64,000 nucleotides of DNA, from positions 1 to 64,000 of the forward strand of contig CADBJR010000018.1 in the NCBI GenBank assembly GCA_902795065.1, written 5' to 3'. Numbering within the stretch: position 1 is the first letter of the stretch; each line of letters starts with the position of its first letter. The notes beneath the pieces were generated by a model that made no database searches, had not been told where the DNA came from, and saw only the letters and a list, made by a program, of their open reading frames with translations. Positions 21,030 to 27,600 of the stretch are shown here, in pieces. Source of the DNA: an uncultured Coriobacteriaceae bacterium (lineage in GTDB: Bacteria; Actinomycetota; Coriobacteriia; Coriobacteriales; Atopobiaceae). Position numbers and translations under genes: made by a program.

Positions 21030-21527
21030 ATGGCGCTCGCAGGCATCGGCGTCGACATGCTCGAGATCGCGCGCATGCAGCACGCGCTCGACACCAACCC
21101 GCATTTCATCGAGCGTGTCTTCACGCCCGAGGAGCGCGCCTATTGCGACCGCTGCGCACGCCCCGCCGAGCACTACGCCGCGCGCTTCGCAGCCCATGAG
21201 GCCATCCTCAAGGCCCTGGGGTGCGGCTTCGGCTACGGCGTGGGCCTGCTCGACGTCTCGGTGGGACGTGGCGAGAACGGCCGCCCCTACGCGATTCTCA
21301 CGGGCCGCGCGGCCGAGATCGCCGCCGAGCAGGGCGTGCGCGAGATAGCGCTCTCGCTCTCCCACACCCACGATGTCGCGGTGGCCAACGCGGTCTGCGT
21401 GACCGACCAGGTCAGGCCGCTGCAGGACGAGAAACCCGATCCCGCCGCGGAGCTCTCCGCGTCGTTCAAGGAGGCGCGCTCGGTCATCGACGAGCTGGAG
21501 CGCCTCCAAAACAAGATCGTCACCTAG
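21030..21527 (+). CDS. acpS: Holo-[acyl-carrier-protein] synthase AcpS
   Basis: 165 residues: about 125 form the usual AcpS (GIGVDMLEIARM, FTPEERAYC, ARFAAHEAILKALG with the Mg-binding Asp and Glu, LSLSHTHDVAVANAV). The last 40 or so are an extra charged tail (EKPDPAAELSASFKEARSV onwards) not found in most AcpS. It attaches 4'-phosphopantetheine from CoA to acyl carrier protein. It starts two bases after glmS and precedes nnr by 28, so one operon. Confidence 0.92.
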   Translation: MALAGIGVDMLEIARMQHALDTNPHFIERVFTPEERAYCDRCARPAEHYAARFAAHEAILKALGCGFGYGVGLLDVSVGRGENGRPYAILTGRAAEIAAEQGVREIALSLSHTHDVAVANAVCVTDQVRPLQDEKPDPAAELSASFKEARSVIDELERLQNKIVT

Positions 21528-21555
21528 GAAACGACCACATCGCAGGAGGTCTAGC

Positions 21556-23172
21556 ATGCAACCTGTCCTGAACGTCGAGGATGTCAAACGCGTCGAGGTC
21601 GCGCTCACCCGCGTGGGCGTCTCGGTCTCCGAGCTCATGCACCGTGCGGGCTACGCCGCCGCGCAGGAGGTCCTCTCGCTTCCCGACTCCGAGACCGTCG
21701 TCGTGCTCACGGGCATGGGCAACAACGGAGGCGACGGCTGGGTTGCCGCCGAGACGCTCAAGGCCAAGGGCCGCGCCGTCCAGGTTGTGACGCCGATCGC
21801 CCCCGACGACCTGCGCGGCGACCTTGCGCGCGTGGTAGCCCAGTCGGCGGTCAACGCGGGCGTGCCCATCATCGTGGGCCCCTCGCGCCCCGAGCTCGAG
21901 GCGCTGCTCGAGAAGGCCGACGTGGTGCTCGACTGCATGCTGGGAACCGGGTTCGAGGGCGAGCTCCGCGCTCCCTTCGACATCTGGATCGACTGCCTCA
22001 ACTCCTCCGGCGCCCGCGTGGTCGCCGTCGACGTTCCGAGCGGCCTGTCGGCGCAGACCGGCGCCGTCCCGAGCCTCTGCGTGGTCGCCGACCTCACCGT
22101 GACCATGCTCGCCCTCAAGCCGGGCCTGCTCGCCGACCGCGGCCGCGACGTGTGCGGCCAGATCGTCGTGGCCCCGCTTGCCGAGCAGACCGCCCAGCTC
22201 GTGATCGACGCCGATCCCGTCGCCTGGCGCGCGGACCTCGACGACTACCTCGACGTCCTCGTCGAGCCGAGCCTCGCCGTCGACAAGTTCACCCGCGGCT
22301 CGGTCCTCGTGGTGGGCGGGTCGACGCGCTTCCCCGGTGCGCCTGTCATGGCCGCGAAGGCAGCAGCGCGCGCTGGCGCCGGCTACGTGACACTCGCCGT
22401 GCCCGAGGCCATCGTCCCGATCGTCCAGATGCAGATGCTCGAGATCCCCGTCGTGGGGCTTCCCTGCGATGCCGACGGCACCTTCGCCGAAGCCGCCGCA
22501 GAGCGCGTTGCCAAGATCGCAGAATCCAACACCGCGACGCTCGTCGGCCCGGGCATGCGCGTCTCCGCGGGCACGATGGCAGTCGTCTCCGCCCTGCTCA
22601 ACTCCGCCGTGCCGCTCGTCGTCGACGCCGATGGTCTGAACAGCCTCGCACGCAGCGTCGCCGGAAAGCTCGACGAGTACCCCGAGCTCACACGCCGTCA
22701 GTTCCCGCTCGTGCTCACACCGCATCAGCGCGAGCTCGCACGCCTCGTGGGCGACACGACCGCTCCCGCATCGCTTGCAGAGCAGCTCGCGGTCGCACGC
22801 CGTATCATCTGGTCGAACGGCGGCTCCGAGCTCGCCATCGTCGCCAAGGGCTCCGCAACGGGCTGCGTGGGCGTCGAGCAGGCCATCCTCCCCAAGCCGG
22901 GTCCCGCGGCCCTCGCGACCGCAGGGTCGGGAGACGTGCTGGGCGGCATCATCGCCTCGCTCCTCGCCCAGAAGGGCGGTGCGGTCGGCAACCTGCCGCT
23001 GCTCTGCGCGCTCGCGTGCGAGATCCACGGCTATGCGGGATCCGTCGCGGCGGAGCGCTACGGCTCGCGCGGCGTGATGGCGACCGACATCATCGATGTC
23101 CTCGGCCTTGCGACCGACACCATCGAGGAGCATTGCTATTATCCCGACGCCCTTGCGCAGGACGCCGAGTAG
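21556..23172 (+). CDS. nnr: Bifunctional NAD(P)H-hydrate epimerase / ADP-dependent NAD(P)H-hydrate dehydratase
   Basis: 538 residues. N-terminal YjeF_N epimerase domain (about 1-220, TGMGNNGGDGWVAAETL, DCMLGTGFEG, VDVPSGLSAQTG) and C-terminal ribokinase-like dehydratase domain (GSVLVVGGSTRFPGAPVMAAKAAARAG, VDADGLN, LTPHQRELARL, ATAGSGDVLGGIIASL). Together they repair hydrated NAD(P)H. AGGAGG precedes the start, and alr follows after 15 bases; acpS-nnr-alr order is common in Gram-positives. Confidence 0.95.
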   Translation: MQPVLNVEDVKRVEVALTRVGVSVSELMHRAGYAAAQEVLSLPDSETVVVLTGMGNNGGDGWVAAETLKAKGRAVQVVTPIAPDDLRGDLARVVAQSAVNAGVPIIVGPSRPELEALLEKADVVLDCMLGTGFEGELRAPFDIWIDCLNSSGARVVAVDVPSGLSAQTGAVPSLCVVADLTVTMLALKPGLLADRGRDVCGQIVVAPLAEQTAQLVIDADPVAWRADLDDYLDVLVEPSLAVDKFTRGSVLVVGGSTRFPGAPVMAAKAAARAGAGYVTLAVPEAIVPIVQMQMLEIPVVGLPCDADGTFAEAAAERVAKIAESNTATLVGPGMRVSAGTMAVVSALLNSAVPLVVDADGLNSLARSVAGKLDEYPELTRRQFPLVLTPHQRELARLVGDTTAPASLAEQLAVARRIIWSNGGSELAIVAKGSATGCVGVEQAILPKPGPAALATAGSGDVLGGIIASLLAQKGGAVGNLPLLCALACEIHGYAGSVAAERYGSRGVMATDIIDVLGLATDTIEEHCYYPDALAQDAE

Positions 23173-23187
23173 GAGGGGAACGCGAAG

Positions 23188-24357
23188 ATGGCCAAGACGG
23201 CGAAGACGGCAGCACCCCAGACGCGCTGGGCGTGGGTCGAGATCGATCTGGCTGCGCTCAGGCGCAACACCCATACCTTCAAGTCGCTGCTCGACCGCGG
23301 CGTGAAGCTCATGGCCGTCGTCAAGGCCGATGCGTACGGCCATGGCGCCATCCCCTGCGCCAAGACCATGCTCTCCTCCGGAGCCGACCAGCTCGCCGTC
23401 TCAACGGTCGACGAGGGCGTCGAGCTGCGCGAGGGCGGCATCGACGCACCCATCCTCATCCTGTCCGAACCGCCCATCGACAGCGTCGACGTGCTCATCG
23501 CCTACGACCTCATGCCGTCGGTCTTCACGAGCGACTTCGCCTTGGTCTACGGCGAGGCCGCCGCCGCTGCCGGCAAGATCGGCCGCTACCATCTGGCCAT
23601 CGACACGGGCATGACGCGCACGGGCATCCGCTGGGACGAGGTCTGCGACCTGCGCGCCTTCCTCGATTTCCACCGCGGACTCGAGTGCGCGGGCACCTTC
23701 ACGCACTTCGCCACCGCCGACGAGGTCTCCGATTGGGACTTCACGCTGCAGCTCAAGCGCTTCAACTCCGCCATCGACGCGCTGCGTGCCGAGGGCTTCG
23801 ACCCGGGCATCGTCCACTGCGACAACACGCCCGGCACCATCCTGCATCCCGAGTGCCACTACGACATGGTGCGCGTGGGCATCGGCCTCTACGGCCTGCA
23901 CCCCGCCCACACCACCATCCCGCGCATCGAGCTCGCCCCGGTCATGAGCGTGCGTGCCAAGGTCACGCGCGTGGTCTGGCCCGAGGTGGGCGATGGAGTG
24001 AGCTACGGCATGCACTACCGCGTGCCGCGCCGCAACATCCAGATCGCGACGATCCCCATCGGATATGCCGACGGCCTCTCGCGCACCCTCTCCGGCAACA
24101 TGCCGGTACTCGTCAAGGGCCTGCGCTGCCGTCAGGTGGGCAGCATCTGCATGGACCAGTGCATGTTCGCCGCCGACGTGAACAGCGTGCGCGCCTACCG
24201 TCCCATCTCGAGCATCGAGGTGGGCGACGTGGTCACGATCATGGGCGCAGACGGTGACGACGCCATCACCGCCGATGAGATCGCCGAGCTGCGCGGCACC
24301 ATCAACTACGAGGTCGTGTGCGACTTCGGCCTGCGCCTCGAGAAGATCTACGTGTAA
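23188..24357 (+). CDS. alr: Alanine racemase
   Basis: 389 residues. Fold type III PLP enzyme that makes D-alanine for peptidoglycan. The PLP lysine is Lys46 in AVVKADAYGHG; GVSYGMHYR carries the catalytic Tyr region, and IGYADGLSR is conserved. AGGAGG precedes the start. A tandem family B repeat begins one base after the stop. Confidence 0.96.
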   Translation: MAKTAKTAAPQTRWAWVEIDLAALRRNTHTFKSLLDRGVKLMAVVKADAYGHGAIPCAKTMLSSGADQLAVSTVDEGVELREGGIDAPILILSEPPIDSVDVLIAYDLMPSVFTSDFALVYGEAAAAAGKIGRYHLAIDTGMTRTGIRWDEVCDLRAFLDFHRGLECAGTFTHFATADEVSDWDFTLQLKRFNSAIDALRAEGFDPGIVHCDNTPGTILHPECHYDMVRVGIGLYGLHPAHTTIPRIELAPVMSVRAKVTRVVWPEVGDGVSYGMHYRVPRRNIQIATIPIGYADGLSRTLSGNMPVLVKGLRCRQVGSICMDQCMFAADVNSVRAYRPISSIEVGDVVTIMGADGDDAITADEIAELRGTINYEVVCDFGLRLEKIYV

Positions 24358-24358
24358 T

Positions 24359-24417
24359 CTGTCAAAGGGACAGGTGATTTGACAGGATTCTGTCAAAGGG
24401 ACAGGTTATTTGACAGG
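24359..24417. repeat. Two tandem family B repeats
   Basis: Two direct 28-base copies (24359-24386, 24390-24417), differing at one base, separated by ATT. Each is a hairpin: CTGTCAAA at one end, TTTGACAG near the other, with GGGACAGGT inside. They lie between alr and the glycosylase gene, 28 bases before its ATG. Confidence 0.9.
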
Positions 24418-24444
24418 ATTCCGATTCGTCCGGAGGAGAGTTCC

Positions 24445-25053
24445 ATGAGCGCGCTGCTGATTCCTGGACATCCCAAGCCGCGTCCGCGCGAGGTCTCCCT
24501 CGAGGAGATCCGCGCCTGCGTGGGCGATTGCCAGCTGTGCCCGCTGGGGCAGACGCGCACCAACCTGGTCTTCGGTGTGGGCAATCCTCACGCGCGCGTG
24601 ATGTTCGTGGGCGAGGGCCCTGGGCGCAACGAAGACCTGCAGGGCGAGCCGTTCGTCGGCGCAGCGGGCCAGAAGCTCAACTCGCTGCTCGCCGAGGCGG
24701 GTCTGCGCCGCGAGGACATCTACATCGCCAATGTGGTGAAGTGCCGCCCACCCGGCAACCGCAACCCCAAACCCGAGGAGATCGAGGCCTGCGCGCCGTT
24801 TCTGCGCGAGCAGATCCGCAGCATCTGGCCCGACGTGATCGTGTGCCTGGGCAACTTCGCCACGCAGTTCATCCTGAAGACCGAGCTCGGCGTGACCAAG
24901 CTGCGCGGACGCTTCCACCAGACGGGGCACTTCACCGTCATGCCCACGTTCCATCCCGCTGCCACGATCTACCATCCCGATTGGCTGGAGGACCTCCGCT
25001 CCGACATGCAGATGCTCGGAGCGTGGCTCGCCGAGCATCCGGCGGGGGAGTGA
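24445..25053 (+). CDS. Family 4 uracil-DNA glycosylase (Fe-S)
   Basis: 202 residues. Type 4 UDG that removes uracil from DNA. CVGDCQLCPLGQ gives two of the Fe-S cysteines near the N-terminus, GEGPGRNEDLQGEPFVGAAG is the active-site loop, NVVKCRPPGNRNP has a third, and MPTFHPAATIY is the leucine-loop region. GGAGGAG precedes this ATG; an upstream in-frame start at 24379 lies inside the repeats and is rejected. tsaE follows after 5 bases. Confidence 0.94.
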   Translation: MSALLIPGHPKPRPREVSLEEIRACVGDCQLCPLGQTRTNLVFGVGNPHARVMFVGEGPGRNEDLQGEPFVGAAGQKLNSLLAEAGLRREDIYIANVVKCRPPGNRNPKPEEIEACAPFLREQIRSIWPDVIVCLGNFATQFILKTELGVTKLRGRFHQTGHFTVMPTFHPAATIYHPDWLEDLRSDMQMLGAWLAEHPAGE

Positions 25054-25058
25054 GGAGC

Positions 25059-25529
25059 ATGCGGTTCATCTCGCATTCCACCGAGGAGACCATCGCGTTC
25101 GGCGAGCGGCTGGGCGCCCTGCTCCGCGAGGGAGACGTGCTCATCCTCACGGGCGACCTCGGTGCCGGAAAGACGCAGCTCACCAAGGGCATCGCGCGGG
25201 CGCTGGGCATCACCGACGACGTGACGAGCCCCACGTTCACCATCCAGATGGTCTATCCGGGGACGGAGCTCGACCTCAACCACTTCGACCTGTACCGCCT
25301 CGAGCGTGCCGACCAGCTGGAGGACACGGGCCTCTTCGATGTGCTCGGCGCCGAGGGCGTCTGCGTGATCGAGTGGGGCGAGCAGTTCGCCGACGAGATC
25401 GGCGACGAGCGCCTGGATGTGTTCCTCACGCGCCTCGACGACGAGGCGGAGCCGGGAGAGGAACCGCCGCGCGCCATCGAGCTTGTCGCCCATGGCTCAC
25501 GTGCGGAGCAGATCGCATCGCAGCTCTGA
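25059..25529 (+). CDS. tsaE: tRNA threonylcarbamoyladenosine biosynthesis ATPase TsaE
   Basis: 156 residues. P-loop GDLGAGKTQ (Walker A), SPTFTIQMVYPG, HFDLYRL and CVIEWGEQF are all typical. It drives the TsaB-TsaD complex making t6A37 in ANN-decoding tRNAs. Its partners are fused in one protein 2 kb downstream (27601-30024). GAGGAG precedes the start. A family A palindrome starts one base after the stop. Confidence 0.95.
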   Translation: MRFISHSTEETIAFGERLGALLREGDVLILTGDLGAGKTQLTKGIARALGITDDVTSPTFTIQMVYPGTELDLNHFDLYRLERADQLEDTGLFDVLGAEGVCVIEWGEQFADEIGDERLDVFLTRLDDEAEPGEEPPRAIELVAHGSRAEQIASQL

Positions 25530-25530
25530 T

Positions 25531-25620
25531 GGGGACAGGTTGTTCGTTCCCTTTTGGCACAGAGGGACGGGTTCGCGAACCCGTCCCTCTGTGCCAAAAG
25601 GGAACGAACAACCTGTCCCC
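25531..25620. repeat. Perfect 90-base palindrome, family A
   Basis: Two 45-base arms meet at GTTCG/CGAAC with no loop. Each arm reads GGGGACAGGTTGTTCG onwards through TTTTGGCACAGAGGG and ACGGGTTCG. It fills the gap between the convergent tsaE and CDF genes, so it would also form a hairpin at the end of both transcripts. Confidence 0.93.
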
Positions 25621-25625
25621 ATGTG

Positions 25626-26744
25626 CTAGTCGCTGATGTCCTCGTCGAGCGTCATCGTGAACTTGTAGCCGGGGAACGACTCCTTGAGGGTGTTCGCCAC
25701 GCGCGCGAGCACCGCGCCGCGGTCGAGGGCGTCGTAGCTCACGATGATGTCGAAGAGCACCGTCTTGGCCGCCTCGTCCACATAGAGGCCGTGCGTCTGC
25801 AGCACGAACGGCTCGCCCGAGACGATCTTGTCGAGCTCGTTCGAGATCTTTGCCGTGTCGTCATCTGCGGTGGTGTCGGTGTTGACCGAGTAGATGCCCA
25901 CGGTGTGGATCGCCACGTGGTTCTTGGAGAGCACGGCATGCTGGATGCGGCGCGTCATGCGGTCGATCTCCTTGGCGGTGAGGCTCTCGTCGACCTCCAC
26001 GTGGATGCTGCCCATGGAGCGCTCGGGGCCGTAGTCGGTGAGCACGAGGTCGTAGGCGCCGCGGACGCCCTCGATCGAGCAGACCGTCTCCTTGATCGCC
26101 AGGGCCGTCTCGGAGTCGATGCGGCGGCCGATGATCTTGCCGAGCGCCTCCTGCAGGATCTCTACGCCCGTCTTGATGATGAGGATCGCGATGCCGACGC
26201 CGAGGTACGCCTCGAGGCCGAGTCCCGTGAGCTTGTTGACGAGCGCCGCCACGAGCGTCGCCGTGGAGACGAGCGCATCCATGGTGGCATCCTCGCCCGA
26301 TGCGACGAGCGTGTCGGATCCGAGGGCGGTGCCGCGGGCCTTGAAGTAGCGGCCCAGGGCGATCTTCGCGAGCACGGCGACGGCGATGATGACGAGCATG
26401 ACGGGCTCGTACGACGACTGCTCGGGGTGGATGATGCGCTCGATGGACTCCTTGATGGAGGAGATGCCGGCACCGAGCACGATGACCGCGATGACGATGG
26501 TGGTGAGGTACTCGGCACGGCCATGGCCGTAGGGGTGCTCGCGGTCGGGCGCCTTGGCGGCGAGCTTGGTTCCGACGATCGTGATGACCGATGAGAGCGC
26601 ATCGGAGAGGTTGTTCACCGCATCGAGCACGATGGCGATGGACGATGAGAGCATGCCCACGACGGCCTTGAACGCCGCGAGCGCGATGTTCGCCACGATG
26701 CCCACGATGCTCGTGCGCACGATCTGCGCGCTTCGATTCGCCAC
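25626..26744 (-). CDS. Cation diffusion facilitator, probably manganese exporter
   Basis: 372 residues, CDF family with about six membrane helices and a long C-terminal cytosolic domain (about 215-372) that looks extended compared with the usual single ferredoxin-like regulatory domain. The transport-site motifs are NNLSD (TM2) and DATMD (TM5), that is NxxxD/DxxxD. Zinc exporters normally have His in these positions; Asp/Asn is typical of Mn-type CDFs such as streptococcal MntE. HPYGHGRAEYL is the family loop. Divalent metal-proton antiport out of the cell is expected. Metal choice is inference. Confidence 0.85.
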   Translation of the reverse strand: MANRSAQIVRTSIVGIVANIALAAFKAVVGMLSSSIAIVLDAVNNLSDALSSVITIVGTKLAAKAPDREHPYGHGRAEYLTTIVIAVIVLGAGISSIKESIERIIHPEQSSYEPVMLVIIAVAVLAKIALGRYFKARGTALGSDTLVASGEDATMDALVSTATLVAALVNKLTGLGLEAYLGVGIAILIIKTGVEILQEALGKIIGRRIDSETALAIKETVCSIEGVRGAYDLVLTDYGPERSMGSIHVEVDESLTAKEIDRMTRRIQHAVLSKNHVAIHTVGIYSVNTDTTADDDTAKISNELDKIVSGEPFVLQTHGLYVDEAAKTVLFDIIVSYDALDRGAVLARVANTLKESFPGYKFTMTLDEDISD

Positions 26745-26782
26745 TTCTGCCTCCTTGAAAAACCCGCCCAGGAAAGAACCAG

Positions 26783-26845
26783 ACAGTTACCCGGTCGTTT
26801 GTCTCATACCAAAAAACGGGACAGTAACCCGGTCGTTTGTCTCAT
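26783..26845. repeat. Direct repeat pair (third type)
   Basis: ACCCGGTCGTTTGTCTCAT occurs twice (within 26783-26807 and 26821-26845), each preceded by ACAGT(T/A). An ACGGGACAGT context links it loosely to the GGGACAG repeats elsewhere. It lies upstream of the CDF gene on its 5' side, before a hairpin at the end of the gpx gene. Confidence 0.75.
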
Positions 26846-26855
26846 TTTGCAAGGA

Positions 26856-26880
26856 CCGCCCGAAAGGGAGCTTCGGGCGG
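26856..26880. terminator. Hairpin at the 3' end of the peroxidase gene
   Basis: CCGCCCGAA (26856-26864) and TTCGGGCGG (26872-26880), a 9-pair stem with a 7-base loop, about 30 bases past the gpx stop. No clear U run follows on the minus strand. Confidence 0.5.
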
Positions 26881-26909
26881 CCGTAATTCGTGCATCTAGA
26901 TGATAGCGC

Positions 26910-27452
26910 TTAGAGAATGGCGGCAACAGCCTTCTCGACATCCGCCATGTTGACGGTGGGCTCGAAGCGGGCCACGAGCGCGCCCTCGCGGTTGAAGAGG
27001 AACTTGGTGAAGTTCCAGCCCACGTAGCACTGCTCGCCGTACTGCTTGTTGTTCATTTCGGCGAACTTGCCCAGCGCTGCGGCCTTGAGGCCCTTGCCGA
27101 AGCCCTCGAAGGGCTTCTCGGCGGCCATGGCGGCGAAGAGCGGATCGGCGGTCTCGCCGTTGACGTCGATCTTCTTGAACTGCGGGAACTCGGTGCCGAA
27201 CTTGAGGGTGCAGAACGCGGTGATCTCCTCGTCGGACTCGGGGGCCTGGTTGGCGAACTGGTTGCAGGGGAAGTCGAGCACCTCGAAGCCCTGCTCGCGG
27301 TACGCGGCGTAGATGCGCTCGAGATCCTCGTACTGGGGCGTGAAGCCGCAGCCGGTGGCGGTGTTCACGACGAGCAGGACCTTGCCCTCGTAGGCCTTGA
27401 GGCTGATGGGGGTGCCGTCCTTGGCGGAAACCGTGAAATCGTAGATGTTCAT
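26910..27452 (-). CDS. Glutathione peroxidase-family thiol peroxidase
   Basis: 180 residues. Catalytic Cys35 in NTATGCGFTPQY, then the family motif DFPCNQFANQAP and the Trp region CYVGWNFTKFLFNREG. Cys replaces the selenocysteine of animal enzymes, and the second Cys in PCNQF suggests a thioredoxin-recycled two-cysteine mechanism, as is usual in bacteria. Removes peroxides in the cytosol, with rubrerythrin in the same window. Start at 27452 has AAAGGA before it; an upstream in-frame start at 27500 lies in the promoter. Confidence 0.92.
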   Translation of the reverse strand: MNIYDFTVSAKDGTPISLKAYEGKVLLVVNTATGCGFTPQYEDLERIYAAYREQGFEVLDFPCNQFANQAPESDEEITAFCTLKFGTEFPQFKKIDVNGETADPLFAAMAAEKPFEGFGKGLKAAALGKFAEMNNKQYGEQCYVGWNFTKFLFNREGALVARFEPTVNMADVEKAVAAIL

Positions 27453-27488
27453 GATGGGTCCTTTCCCCTTGTAACTTGCGTCCACTAA

Positions 27489-27519
27489 ATTATATAGCAC
27501 AAAATTAAATCGCGCGCAA
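27489..27519 (-). promoter_or_regulatory. Promoter of the peroxidase gene
   Basis: On the minus strand a perfect TATAAT (27494-27489) follows TTGCGC (27519-27514) with a 19-base spacer, in a sharply AT-rich divergent gap (27453-27600) between gpx and the tsaBD fusion. Confidence 0.55.
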
Positions 27520-27600
27520 TATATTTTTTACGATGGGAGTTGGGGAGTTGGAAGAGATTCGGCGTACACTATCTGTGCTGAAACACCCCCGTCCGAATGG

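Noticed and set aside
21028-21555. glmS ribozyme
   Set aside because: The gap before glmS is 12 bases, too short for the ribozyme.
24359-24417. CRISPR array in the tandem repeats
   Set aside because: Only two units per locus with a 3-base gap; no spacers or cas genes.
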